A DNA stretch of 64,000 bases, from contig JANYDK010000097.1 in the NCBI GenBank assembly GCA_025363655.1, forward strand, positions 1 through 64,000, given 5' to 3'. Origin of the DNA: Deltaproteobacteria bacterium (GTDB taxonomy: Bacteria; Myxococcota_A; Polyangia; Polyangiales; JADJMO01). Within the stretch, counting starts at the first letter, position 1, and every line of letters begins with the position of its first letter. Position numbers and translations under genes: made by a program. The notes under the pieces were generated by a model. It was not told the origin of the DNA, ran no database searches, and was given only the letters and a program-made list of their open reading frames with translations. Positions 16,391-24,601 of this stretch are shown piece after piece.

Positions 16391-17023
16391 TCAACGCGCG
16401 GCCACGAACCTCACCGCCCCCAAATCTTCCGCCACGATGCGCCCGTCCCTCCGCACATGCCGCACGAACCGCTGTTCGACGCTCGGCGGCCCCACCGGTG
16501 CGAGCAGCGCCCCTCCTTCGGGGATCGCCGCGAGGAGCGCGCCTGGCACTTCTCTCACCGCGAACGTCAGCCACGTCTTTCGATGGCGCGCGACGAGGTC
16601 GGGGCGCGTCAGGCCGTCGCCGACGAGGATCGCGACGTTCGTACGATCGATCGTGTTTTCCTGGGAAATCTGAGCGAGGAGCGGGTCGACCTCGATCGAG
16701 GTGACGTGACCCGTGGGGCCGACGACCTCGGAGGCGAGGGAAGCGCCGTAGCCGCTGCCGCTGCCGAGCTCGAGCCAGTCGTCGCCGCGAGAGAGCGCGA
16801 GGGCGGCGAAGGCGAGGGCGTAGACGTGTGGCGCGCTCACGGTCGCGAGGTGCGGGCCGGCGGGCGTGTCGAGGGGCAACGGTTCGTCGACGTAGGCTCG
16901 ATCGCGATCGACGATTCGGACGAAGCGCGTGCGATCGACCGCCAAGAGCGCAGCGCGATAGGGCGTGGCGACGGGGCCGATGTGCCTCTCGACGGAGGCG
17001 AGCAGATCGCTGGCGCTCTTCAC
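16391..17023 (-). CDS. pcm: Protein-L-isoaspartate O-methyltransferase family protein
   Basis: About 210 residues from the GTG at 17023, the usual length of the family. The Rossmann methyltransferase motif I is clear (Leu-Glu-Leu-Gly-Ser-Gly-Ser-Gly-Tyr-Gly, near residue 90), preceded by Thr-Val-Ser-Ala-Pro-His-Val and followed by Thr-Ser-Ile-Glu-Val-Asp and Gly-Asp-Gly. PCMT repairs isoaspartyl damage in proteins, using S-adenosylmethionine. The gene starts 26 bases after the stop of a Ser/Thr kinase, which itself follows a receiver-like gene, so the three read as one operon. The start choice is the least certain part. Confidence 0.8.
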   Translation of the reverse strand: MKSASDLLASVERHIGPVATPYRAALLAVDRTRFVRIVDRDRAYVDEPLPLDTPAGPHLATVSAPHVYALAFAALALSRGDDWLELGSGSGYGASLASEVVGPTGHVTSIEVDPLLAQISQENTIDRTNVAILVGDGLTRPDLVARHRKTWLTFAVREVPGALLAAIPEGGALLAPVGPPSVEQRFVRHVRRDGRIVAEDLGAVRFVAAR

Positions 17024-17049
17024 CCGCCCATCGTCGCTCTGGATGACGG

Positions 17050-19071
17050 CTATTGGTAGCAACGAAAGCCGAGCGTCGCGCTCTTCGTCGTCTTCGGCTT
17101 GGAGCGCCCGGGGCCGCGGATGGCGGTGAGCGATTCGATGGCCGAGAGTGCGATGCTGCCGCCACGGACGCCGGCATTGCCCTCGGCGACGCTGACCGCG
17201 GTCCATTCTTCGACGTTGCCGGCGAGATCGCGGACGCCGTCTTTCGTGCGGTCGTTCGGTTTGGTGGCGACGGCGACGGGCGTGGCTCCTCCGGCGCCGC
17301 CGAGCGCGAGGCCCTCGGTGCTCGGGGGAAAGAGCGGATCGCCGATCGCCTTGGTGAACTCTTCGTGCGTCGGCAAGTGGGCGCCGATCGCCGCGCAGAA
17401 GCTGCCTGCTTGATCCCAATCGACGCCGCTCACCGGGAGGTCGACGTCGGGATCGCTGTCGCTCGTCCAACCGAGCGGCCTCTGCGCGGGGCGATCGGCT
17501 TCGGCGAGCGTCGCGAGGTACGTGGCGTACTCGCCGCGCGTCACCTCGTGCTCTTGCACCGAGACCGAGCCGACGTCGACGTAGGCGTTCGTCTTCGCCA
17601 CCGAGGCTGACAGAGACTTCGAAGGGCTGTCATTGCCCGCACCGCTCGCTTTTTTGGCCTTTTTCTTCGTCGTCGGGTCGTCGTCATCGTCGAGGGGCGA
17701 AGGTGGAGGCGCGGGTTTCGGATCGTCGTGACCGCGATCGGCGAAGAGCGCGAAGTAGAGACCGCCGCCGCCGCCGCCGAGAAGGACGAGGAGGACGACG
17801 AAGAGCCAGATGCCGGAGCGACGACCTTCGTGCTCGACGAAGCTGGAGGCGGGGAGGGTTTGGCTGACGCTGGTGACGGGGATCGCCGGCGCAGGTGTCG
17901 GCGGCCTCGGCGCGGCGACCTGTTGTGGCGCGATTTGCGTCGCGTACATCGGCGCGGGCGTCGGCTCGTCGAAGCGCATGGTGCCGGTCCCGGGATGGCC
18001 GGCGACACCTTCGCTGCCCATACCCATACCCATCGCACCGCCGCTCGCGACCGTGCCGGCGACGGGCACCTGGCCGACCATCATCGTCGGCGGCGCAGCG
18101 AGCACGGTCTGCGCTTCGATGCGTGGCGGAGGCTCGGGCGGACGAAACGTCTGGTGCGGCGAGAGACGTCCGGCATCGGCAGAGACGTCGAGCGCCGCCG
18201 CGAGGCCGGCCACCGCTTGCGACGCGCGCGAGACACGCCGGGCCGGCTCGCGCACGAGGCAGGTGAAGAACCAGTCGTCGTACGCCTGCGGGAGCACCAC
18301 GCCGAGGCGACGCGCACGAAGCGACGGTGGCTCCAGCGGCGACACCAGCACCTCGCGGAAGAGGTGTTGGAGGTTGACCATCCCGCGCTCGTCGACCGAT
18401 TGCCAATACGTGCGACCGACGAGCAGCGTGTAGCTGAGAAGACCGAGCGCCCACACGTCCGTGCCGGGACCGATGTCGACCGAGCGCTGCGTCTGTTCGG
18501 GCGCCATGTAGAGCGGCGTTCCGGTCGCGCGCGTCGACTCCTGCACGTTCGCTTCGCGTACCTTGGCGATGCCGAAATCGAGCACTTTGACGACCGACGG
18601 CTCGTCTTCCTTGATCACCAAGAAGAGGTTTTCGGGCTTCAAATCGCGGTGGATGATGTTCTTCGCGTGCGCCTTGTCGAGCGCGCGTCCGACCTGCGAG
18701 AGGATCGACACCACCTCGGCGGGCGGCAGACGGCCGCGCTGCTTCAAGAGATCGCCGACCTCGATGCCGACGAGGAACTCCATCACCAGGTACGGCACGC
18801 CGTTGGGATCGACGCCGCTGTCGAGGACCGAGACGACGTACGAGCTGTCGATTTGCGCGGCGACGCGGGCCTCGCGAAGGAAGCGCATGCGTGCTTCTTC
18901 ATCGGCGACGACGTCGGGACGCATCAGCTTGAGCGCGACGCGACGCCCGGTGCGCTCCTCGCTGTCGTAGGCGTCGTAGACGGCGCCCATGCCACCGGCG
19001 CGAAGGAGCCCACGGACGTGATAACGACCGGCGAAGACGTCCCCCGGCTTCAGCGTCGCGAGCTCGAGCAC
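17050..19071 (-). CDS. Ser/Thr protein kinase fused to an FGE-like domain
   Basis: 673 residues, GTG start. The kinase domain (about 15-275) has Gly-Gly-Met-Gly-Ala-Val, catalytic Lys48 in Val-Ala-Leu-Lys, His-Arg-Asp-Leu-Lys-Pro-Glu-Asn at 141-148 and Asp-Phe-Gly at 165-167, so it looks active. A Pro-rich linker, one membrane helix (about 430-450) and an Asp/Lys spacer lead to an outside domain (about 500-673) of the FGE/SUMF1 family (Glu-Val-Thr-Arg-Gly-Glu-Tyr, Asn-Val-Glu-Glu-Trp-Thr, final Gly-Phe-Arg-Cys). The paired catalytic cysteines of true formylglycine enzymes are not visible, so it is more likely a sensor or ligand-binding domain. A paralogue lies at 45213-47249. Confidence 0.92.
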   Translation of the reverse strand: MLELATLKPGDVFAGRYHVRGLLRAGGMGAVYDAYDSEERTGRRVALKLMRPDVVADEEARMRFLREARVAAQIDSSYVVSVLDSGVDPNGVPYLVMEFLVGIEVGDLLKQRGRLPPAEVVSILSQVGRALDKAHAKNIIHRDLKPENLFLVIKEDEPSVVKVLDFGIAKVREANVQESTRATGTPLYMAPEQTQRSVDIGPGTDVWALGLLSYTLLVGRTYWQSVDERGMVNLQHLFREVLVSPLEPPSLRARRLGVVLPQAYDDWFFTCLVREPARRVSRASQAVAGLAAALDVSADAGRLSPHQTFRPPEPPPRIEAQTVLAAPPTMMVGQVPVAGTVASGGAMGMGMGSEGVAGHPGTGTMRFDEPTPAPMYATQIAPQQVAAPRPPTPAPAIPVTSVSQTLPASSFVEHEGRRSGIWLFVVLLVLLGGGGGGLYFALFADRGHDDPKPAPPPSPLDDDDDPTTKKKAKKASGAGNDSPSKSLSASVAKTNAYVDVGSVSVQEHEVTRGEYATYLATLAEADRPAQRPLGWTSDSDPDVDLPVSGVDWDQAGSFCAAIGAHLPTHEEFTKAIGDPLFPPSTEGLALGGAGGATPVAVATKPNDRTKDGVRDLAGNVEEWTAVSVAEGNAGVRGGSIALSAIESLTAIRGPGRSKPKTTKSATLGFRCYQ

Positions 19072-19120
19072 GGCGTGATTCTAGTCAGCGCGCGGCCAGT
19101 CCGACCACTTCCGCGACCGA

Positions 19121-19735
19121 TCAGCGGCCGGCGATGCTGGTTCGCGGCTGAATTGCGGGGGTCGCGATCGGCGTGACCGCGGCGGCGCGGATGCGGGTGC
19201 CAGACTTGGCCTGGCGAACGACCAAGAGGGACGGGCGGTCGCTCAGCGACGAGGGCGGGGGCATCGAGCTGCCATCGGCGGGGAGCTCGGGCGCGATGCA
19301 GCGGAGGAACTCGTCGGCCTGGTCAGGACAGTCGACCGTGAGGACGCGCGTGTTTCGCACGATCGACGAGTCGCCGACGACGACGCTGTCGGGCTTGGGC
19401 GGGTTCATCGGCATCACCGAGATGCCGTGCGAGCTGCAGGCCTGCGCGACGCGCGTCGGATCGGTGAGGAGAATCATCGCCGGCGCCGGTCGCATCAAGA
19501 GGCGCAGCTGCTCGACGATCGCGTGCGCGTCGGTCCAGGGGAGGTTGTATTCGAACACGATCACGCCGGGGCGATCGACCAGCGCTTCTTCGGCCCCCAC
19601 TGCCCGCGTCTCTCGCGTCCGCGCCGTACACCCCTCGAGTCGCAGCGCCGCGAAGAGCGCGCCACGCACGGCCGGATCGTCTTCGAGGACGATGACCTGG
19701 GAGGGGAGGAAAACTGGGGGAACGGAGTTGCGCAT
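19121..19735 (-). CDS. Receiver-domain protein with Glu at the phospho-site
   Basis: 204 residues. The first 120 residues fit a CheY-like receiver (Gln-Val-Ile-Val-Leu-Glu-Asp-Asp-Pro, then Val-Ile-Val-Phe-Glu-Tyr-Asn-Leu-Pro, then a Lys-Pro near 113). At the place of the phosphorylated Asp there is a Glu, which could mimic the active form and would not be phosphorylated. The second half is loose and has no DNA-binding motif that I can see. It lies 49 bases upstream of the kinase gene on the same strand, and the kinase is followed by PCMT; this suggests a three-gene operon. The receiver call is likely but the sequence is divergent. Confidence 0.6.
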   Translation of the reverse strand: MRNSVPPVFLPSQVIVLEDDPAVRGALFAALRLEGCTARTRETRAVGAEEALVDRPGVIVFEYNLPWTDAHAIVEQLRLLMRPAPAMILLTDPTRVAQACSSHGISVMPMNPPKPDSVVVGDSSIVRNTRVLTVDCPDQADEFLRCIAPELPADGSSMPPPSSLSDRPSLLVVRQAKSGTRIRAAAVTPIATPAIQPRTSIAGR

Positions 19736-20081
19736 GGGGGACTGCTCTCCAGCGACGCTTACGAGGGACGTCTTCTTCCCAACGGTGGCGTCGTCTCCGG
19801 CTTACGGCTCAGGGCCGTTGGAAGCTGGCGAGCACTCTCCTATTCAATTCTGGAGCCAACACCTTCGCCGACGCCCCATCCTCCGTGAGGAATCAACGAT
19901 TTGCCGCACATTGGGGTAAATTCGACCCCGGCGTGAGCGCGACAGAGCTGTCATGTCCCAGGCCACGGATCGTGAACTGTGCGCAGGCCCCCGCGCTCCG
20001 CGTGCATGGATTCACGGCCCCTGAGGCTTGGGGGCATCGGTCACCGAATGGGGTGCTGCAGCCCCATCCCCGACAGGCACC
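19736..20081. other. 346-bp intergenic stretch without a gene
   Basis: This gap lies downstream of the FabH-like gene and upstream of the receiver-like gene (both minus strand). It probably holds the promoter of the receiver-kinase-PCMT operon. A small inverted repeat (GGGGT and ACCCC, 7-base spacer) lies at 19913-19929. I see no ORF with coding signs, no RNA gene and no clear promoter match. Confidence 0.5.
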
Positions 20082-21113
20082 TCACCAGTCGACGATCGCC
20101 GCGCCCCAGGTGAAGCCGCTGCCGAAGGCGACCATCGCGACCTTCATGCCCTTCTTGAGCTTGCCGCTGCGGGTGGCCTCGGCGAGGAGGATCGGGATCG
20201 TCGCGGCGGTGGTGTTGCCGTAGCGCTGGATGTTGTGGACGACCTTCGAGTCGGGGATGCCGAGCATCTGCTGGAGGTACTGGTTGATGCGGAGGTTCGC
20301 CTGGTGGAACACGAAGAGGTCGATGTTCTCGCCGGTGATGCCTTCGGCCATGCAGGCTTCCATGAGCACCATCGCCATGCGTTCGATGGCGTGCTTGAAG
20401 ACGGTCTTGCCTTGCATCTGCGCCCACATCATCTCGGGCTGCACCTGACCGACGCCGTTCGCGTCGTTGGGGATGAACGGCCGCTTGCTGATGTCCCAGA
20501 TCTTCTGCGCGAGGATGTCGGCGTGACGACCGTCGGCGCCGAGCTTCCAGGTGCGCACGCCGCGATCTTCTTCGGTCGCGCTGACGACGACCGCGCCGGC
20601 GCCGTCGCCGAAGAGTGAGGCGACCGTGCGACCGCGCGTGGTGAGATCGAGCGCGGCGGAGTGCACCTCGCTGCCGACGACGAGGACGTTCTTCATCGCG
20701 CCGCTCTTCACCATCGAGGTGGCGGTGCCGAGGCTGTAGAGGAAGCCCGAACACTGGTTGCGCACGTCCATGCAGGGGACGAACTTGGCGTTCGAGCCCT
20801 CGCAGAGGCCGAGCTTGCGCTGCAGATAGACGCCCGAGCCGGGGAAGCAGTGATCGCTCGAGAGCGTCGCGAGGATGATCATGTCGAGGTCGGTCTTCTT
20901 GATGCCGGCCTGTTCGATGGCCATCTCGGCAGCAGGAAGCGCGAGGTCGGCGCAGCCCACGCCCTCCTCCGCGAAGCGGCGCTCTTCGATCCCGGTGCGC
21001 TGCACGATCCACTCGTGCGTGGTGTCGATGCCGTAGGTTTTCACGAGGTCGTCGTTGGTGACGACGCGCGGGGGGACGTAGAAGCCGGTTCCGGAGATGT
21101 ACGCGTTGGGCAT
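20082..21113 (-). CDS. 3-oxoacyl-ACP synthase III family protein (FabH-like)
   Basis: 343 residues from the ATG at 21113, typical family length. The catalytic triad is present: Cys121 in Asn-Gln-Cys-Ser-Gly-Phe, His270 in Val-Phe-His-Gln-Ala-Asn and Asn300 in Tyr-Gly-Asn-Thr-Thr-Ala. The N-terminal Ile-Ser-Gly-Thr-Gly-Phe-Tyr-Val-Pro and Trp-Ile-Val-Gln-Arg-Thr-Gly-Ile motifs fit FabH. It would condense an acyl-CoA with malonyl-ACP to start fatty-acid chains or a related pathway. No other fab genes are nearby, so it could also serve a secondary-metabolite or lipid branch. The upstream extension starting at 21197 is rejected. Confidence 0.93.
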   Translation of the reverse strand: MPNAYISGTGFYVPPRVVTNDDLVKTYGIDTTHEWIVQRTGIEERRFAEEGVGCADLALPAAEMAIEQAGIKKTDLDMIILATLSSDHCFPGSGVYLQRKLGLCEGSNAKFVPCMDVRNQCSGFLYSLGTATSMVKSGAMKNVLVVGSEVHSAALDLTTRGRTVASLFGDGAGAVVVSATEEDRGVRTWKLGADGRHADILAQKIWDISKRPFIPNDANGVGQVQPEMMWAQMQGKTVFKHAIERMAMVLMEACMAEGITGENIDLFVFHQANLRINQYLQQMLGIPDSKVVHNIQRYGNTTAATIPILLAEATRSGKLKKGMKVAMVAFGSGFTWGAAIVDW

Positions 21114-21240
21114 GAGGCTCGATAGCTCAGACCTGGTACGAAGCGGCGGCAAGCGTGCGTGACACTCGTGCGACGAATTGCGGAAATTCGCCCACATTTC
21201 TCGCCGTTCGTCGTATGCATGAGCTGCGGAGCAACATCAC

Positions 21241-22122
21241 GTGCCATCGACTCCTCCCCCCTCCGAAGCCCAAATCAACGAGGCGTCCGACACCCTCGCC
21301 GAGGTCTCGTTCTTCGCCCTCCTCGACGATCAGGAGCGCGCGGTCCTCGCGCAGCGAATCGAGCGGATGACGTTCCCCGCCGGGAAGGTCATCTTCAGCC
21401 GCGGCGACCCAGGCGATGCCATCTACGTCATCGTTCGCGGCGTCGCCGAGGTCTCGGTGAAGAACGACACCGGCGAGAAGATGGTCCTCGAGACCGTCAA
21501 GCCCGGCGAGTTCTTCGGCGAAATCTCCCTCCTCGACGCCGGTCCCCGCACCGCCACCGTGACGGCGACGGAAGACCTCGAGGCGCTGGTCATCGATCGC
21601 GGCGATCTCGAAGAGTTCCTCAAGCTGCGCCCTGCCGCGGCGATGGATCTGCTCACCGCCGCGGGCAAGCGCCTCCGCGAGTCGGCGAACATTCTCCGTC
21701 GCACCGTCTCGCGCAATGTGAACGCCGAAGAAGAGGACACGCGCAGCACGGTGATGAAGGTCGCCGACTGGATCAGCGAGTTCTCCGGCAGCCTCACGTT
21801 CCTCTTCATCCACGTCGGCATCTTCTTCGTGTGGGTCGTCCTCAACGTCAAACCGCTGGCGAACCATCCGCCGGTCGGCGGGTTCGATCCGTTTCCCTTC
21901 GGGCTCCTGACGATGGTGGTGTCGCTCGAGGCGATCATCCTCTCGGTCTTCGTGCTCCTCAGCCAGAACCGGCAGATCGCGCGTGACCGCGTGCGGAGCG
22001 ACATCGAGTACCAGGTCAACGTCCGCGCCGAGCTCGAGGTGTCGCACCTTCACGAGAAGGTCGACCTTCTGCACGAGGAGCTGACCAAGCGACTGGACAG
22101 CCTGGAAAAGCGAGCGAAGTAG
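21241..22122 (+). CDS. Cyclic-nucleotide-binding domain fused to DUF1003
   Basis: 293 residues, GTG start. Residues 20-135 are a CNB (Crp-like) jelly roll with Phe-x-Arg-Gly-Asp-Pro-Gly-Asp-Ala-Ile-Tyr and the phosphate-binding cassette Gly-Glu-Phe-Phe-Gly-Glu-Ile-Ser-Leu-Leu...Arg-Thr-Ala-Thr. Residues 165-285 match DUF1003: two membrane helices (about 180-202 and 218-240) with the connecting Pro-Phe-Gly-Leu-Leu and then Ser-Gln-Asn-Arg-Gln and a coiled tail ending in Leu-His-Glu-Glu. A ligand-controlled membrane protein is likely; whether it binds cAMP, c-di-GMP or nothing is open. Divergent from the FabH-like gene, 127 bases between starts. Confidence 0.9.
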   Translation: MPSTPPPSEAQINEASDTLAEVSFFALLDDQERAVLAQRIERMTFPAGKVIFSRGDPGDAIYVIVRGVAEVSVKNDTGEKMVLETVKPGEFFGEISLLDAGPRTATVTATEDLEALVIDRGDLEEFLKLRPAAAMDLLTAAGKRLRESANILRRTVSRNVNAEEEDTRSTVMKVADWISEFSGSLTFLFIHVGIFFVWVVLNVKPLANHPPVGGFDPFPFGLLTMVVSLEAIILSVFVLLSQNRQIARDRVRSDIEYQVNVRAELEVSHLHEKVDLLHEELTKRLDSLEKRAK

Positions 22123-22161
22123 CGTTTTCGCGCTCTCACGCACGCCAGCGCGACCCGCTGA

Positions 22162-23004
22162 CTACTCCCAGCCTTCGTCGAGCTCTTCGTCTTTCTTCGG
22201 CTTCGCCTGTGTCTTCTCGCCCGGCTCGCTCGGCTCGCTCGGCTTGCTCGTGCCCGTCTCGTCCTGCGGTTGGCCTAGAGGCCTCGTCGGCGGTGGCTCG
22301 GTGCGTGGCTTCGGCGGAGGTACGTCGGATCGGAGCGCGTTCTTGTCGACCTTGGGCATGCGCACCGCCGTCTTGGCGGCGTGGAGCGCGGGGTCGTAGG
22401 GACGCTTCTTGTTCTTCTCGCTGAGGTGGTCCTTGGCGAAGGGCGGCACCAGCGACGCGGTCGGGGCAGGGGTCTCGTCGGGCGCCTCGACCATGATGTT
22501 GAGCGAGCCGAGCATGTCACCCGAGCTGGTGGCGTCGCCCTCTTCGTGCCCTTCGACCTCGACGAGCTCGGGCGGCGGCTCGGACTCGTCGATCTCGCGC
22601 GCGCTGAAGATGAGGCGGTCGTCGCCGCGCTTCTGCATGTTGAGCGGAGAGATCATCCGCGGCACCAGGCGCACCGAGCGGATGAACTCGTCGATCGGCA
22701 CCTTCATCTCGAGGGGCGGAAAAACGCGCTCGCGGAAGCCGCCGCCGAGATCGCAGAGCACGTCGATGGCACACGCGCCGGCGTCGTCGGTGATCTCGAC
22801 GCGCAGCTCGCCCTCCAGCCAATCGCACGAGCTGCTCGCCATCCGCGCGAAGGCCAGGAGCACCTTCGGTCCGCCTTCGCCGGCACGGGCGATGGTCATC
22901 ACGTGCTCGAGGAGCTCACGCATGGCGGCCCGCGTGCGCACCGCGCGAATGACGTGCGTGTCGCTGATGTCCGAGCAGCGCTTGATGTCGTCGTAGTCGC
23001 CCAT
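22162..23004 (-). CDS. Conserved-looking protein of unknown function
   Basis: 280 residues, no signal peptide. Residues 1-160 form a mixed alpha/beta domain with a recurrent hydrophobic core (Val-Ile-Arg-Ala-Val-Arg-Thr, Leu-Leu-Glu-His-Val-Met, Ile-Asp-Val-Leu-Cys-Asp-Leu). The remaining 120 residues are disordered and rich in Pro, Glu and Lys. I recognise no family. It is convergent with the CNB-DUF1003 gene (39 bases between stops). Confidence 0.6.
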   Translation of the reverse strand: MGDYDDIKRCSDISDTHVIRAVRTRAAMRELLEHVMTIARAGEGGPKVLLAFARMASSSCDWLEGELRVEITDDAGACAIDVLCDLGGGFRERVFPPLEMKVPIDEFIRSVRLVPRMISPLNMQKRGDDRLIFSAREIDESEPPPELVEVEGHEEGDATSSGDMLGSLNIMVEAPDETPAPTASLVPPFAKDHLSEKNKKRPYDPALHAAKTAVRMPKVDKNALRSDVPPPKPRTEPPPTRPLGQPQDETGTSKPSEPSEPGEKTQAKPKKDEELDEGWE

Positions 23005-23147
23005 GCGCTGGGATCAAGAATGCCTGACGCGGAGGGCCGGGGCGAATTTTCGAGGGGGGACGCGGGGTTGGGTGGGGTGGCGCCGGCGGCTGGGGGCTCG
23101 TGCTGGGATCCTTTGGCGCGGGGGGTGTGCTAAGAGTCGAGCTTCTC

Positions 23148-23221
23148 CGGGGAGTCGCACAGTCCGGTAGTGCACGAGCTTTGGGTGCTCGTTGTCGCGG
23201 GTTCAAATCCCGCCTCCCCGA
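23148..23221 (+). tRNA. tRNA-Pro (UGG)
   Basis: A full cloverleaf can be drawn: acceptor CGGGGAG with CTCCCCG, anticodon stem CGAGC/GCTCG around a 7-base loop with anticodon TGG at 23182-23184, and a T-arm with the standard GGTTCAAATCC core. The 3' CCA is not encoded. A strong hairpin follows directly. Confidence 0.95.
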
Positions 23222-23223
23222 CT

Positions 23224-23249
23224 GGAGAAGCCGCATTGGCGGCTTCTCC
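23224..23249 (+). terminator. Hairpin terminator after tRNA-Pro
   Basis: An 11-bp perfect stem (23224-23234 with 23239-23249) and a loop of ATTG lie 2 bases after the tRNA. The position suggests termination of tRNA transcription or a processing signal. A T-run is missing. Confidence 0.6.
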
Positions 23250-23384
23250 GTCGTGTCGGCGGGCGTTGGCGAGCAAGTCGTCGCGGGGCGACGACTTACG
23301 GCTCGGGCAAATCCCGCCGAGAGGGGCGAGAGGGAGAGCGCGAGCGAGGCGTCGCGGCGCGACGGCTCGACTCCGGTGAGGGGG

Positions 23385-24179
23385 TCAGGGCAGATCTGGC
23401 GGATAGGACCCGCCCTCGACTTCGCCCGTGTCGACGTCCAGTTCGAAGGGCGACCATGTGTCGCCGAGCGGGCTGTAGGCCTGGCCGCGAAGCCGAACGC
23501 CGTCGAGCGCCAGTTCCGTCATCCCGTCCCACGAGATGCGGCGGGTCGTCCAGCGGAGTCCTTCCGGGCCATGGCACTCGAACCAGAGTCCGTTGCCGAA
23601 GATCATCGCTTCGCGGTCGGGTAGCGAGAAGACATCCGCAATCTGCCCGCCGAAAGATCGAACGAGCGTCCGAGTCTCGAGCTCGACGACGTAGCCGAGC
23701 CCCTCCGCGATCACCACTGCCAAGTCTCGGTGGGTGGGGTGCGCGAAAACGGCGTTCGCTCCGAAGGTTCCGGCCTCGAAATTCCCAACCCAGCTCGGCC
23801 AGCTCGGGCCCGAGAACTCGACGACGAAGTGCTCCGAGTGGAGGCGCTTGGCCGTGGGACTGAACGTTTCAGCCGGTTCGCCAGTGCCGGGCAAGCCGGG
23901 CAGGATCTTGAAAGTGAAGCGCGGCACGTTCGCGAGCTGGTCTTCGAGCCGCCATCCGTCAGGTCGCTCCGCCGGAAGGAACCATTCGTGACCGCTCGCG
24001 ACCCAGCTCTCGCGATGACGACGAACGCCCGCCGGATCGCAGTCCTCGTAACCGAACTCGCAGCCACAGCACGCGCAGATGTCGTACGTCGGGCACCGCC
24101 CGTCCGCGCCCCAGATCGATTCGTCTTGGCGAAGCCCGCAGACGCGGCAGTCGTGCTCGGCTCCCTTGTCGACAACCAT
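23385..24179 (-). CDS. CPCC-type zinc-finger-like protein
   Basis: About 264 residues from the ATG at 24179 (an upstream GTG at 24203 is possible). Residues 5-55 carry four cysteine pairs in the style of the CPCC family: Cys-Arg-Val-Cys-Gly, Tyr-Asp-Ile-Cys-Ala-Cys-Cys-Gly-Cys-Glu-Phe-Gly-Tyr-Glu-Asp, then Trp and Gly-His-Glu-Trp-Phe. This part probably binds zinc. The last 190 residues look all-beta with Trp-rich repeats, as in a small propeller or jelly roll. Proteins with the CPCC head often occur in polymorphic-toxin neighbourhoods as immunity-like proteins, but no toxin is adjacent here. It lies between tRNA-Pro and the 43-bp repeat array. Confidence 0.6.
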   Translation of the reverse strand: MVVDKGAEHDCRVCGLRQDESIWGADGRCPTYDICACCGCEFGYEDCDPAGVRRHRESWVASGHEWFLPAERPDGWRLEDQLANVPRFTFKILPGLPGTGEPAETFSPTAKRLHSEHFVVEFSGPSWPSWVGNFEAGTFGANAVFAHPTHRDLAVVIAEGLGYVVELETRTLVRSFGGQIADVFSLPDREAMIFGNGLWFECHGPEGLRWTTRRISWDGMTELALDGVRLRGQAYSPLGDTWSPFELDVDTGEVEGGSYPPDLP

Positions 24180-24196
24180 CGTCCTCTTCTTTGCGA

Positions 24197-24222
24197 CGTG
24201 CACGCGCGACGTGCACGCGCGA
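24197..24222. repeat. Two copies of a 13-bp direct repeat
   Basis: A short repeat (about ACGTGCACGCGCG) occurs twice in tandem immediately left of the 43-bp array. It lies in the leader region of the CPCC-type gene and may be a remnant of the same repeat expansion or a binding site. Confidence 0.5.
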
Positions 24223-24230
24223 CCTCGGGA

Positions 24231-24487
24231 CCCTCCGAACGGTCATCTCACGACCTGCGCCAAGCGTGTCCGACCCTCCGAACCGGCAGGTCTACGCCGC
24301 GGCCAAGCACCACCACCCCTCCGAACCGGCACCCCCCAGCGTGCCGTCGACCGAAGCGACCCTCGGAACCGGCCCGACCACGCCGTCGCCAAGCATCAGC
24401 ACCCCTCCGAACCGGCCGGACCACGCTGTCGCCAAGCATTCCGACCCTCCAACCCCCCTCAACCCCGCGAAATCACACGCCTCTCCA
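24231..24487. repeat. 43-bp tandem repeat array, about 6 units
   Basis: Units begin at 24231, 24274, 24317, 24360, 24403 and 24445, a spacing of 43, 43, 43, 43 and 42 bases. Each starts with CCCTCCGAACCGGC or a close form, and most hold CCAAGC near base 30. The last unit is degenerate. Because 43 is not a multiple of 3 and no frame carries a repeated peptide, the array is non-coding. It fills most of the 422 bases between the CPCC gene (start 24179) and the gene at 24602; the remainder (24488-24601) is Pro-codon-like C-rich sequence without a clear feature. It is not a CRISPR, since there are no unique spacers. Confidence 0.9.
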
Positions 24488-24601
24488 CGGCTCGCCCCAA
24501 ATCCCCAACTACCCGCAACCGTCGCGGGCCTGCGGTCGATGGACGGTCACCAGCAGCAATCATGCTGTCCGACCTCGTCAACATCGATCGTGGAGACACA
24601 G

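Noticed and set aside
17050-17500. True formylglycine-generating enzyme activity of the kinase C-terminus
   Set aside because: The paired catalytic cysteines are not visible before the final Gly-Phe-Arg-Cys.
19736-20081. Small plus-strand ORFs in the intergenic region
   Set aside because: No start signal, no domain and no codon bias like that of neighbours.
24231-24487. CRISPR array
   Set aside because: Units are contiguous and diverged, without unique spacers between conserved repeats, and no cas genes are near.
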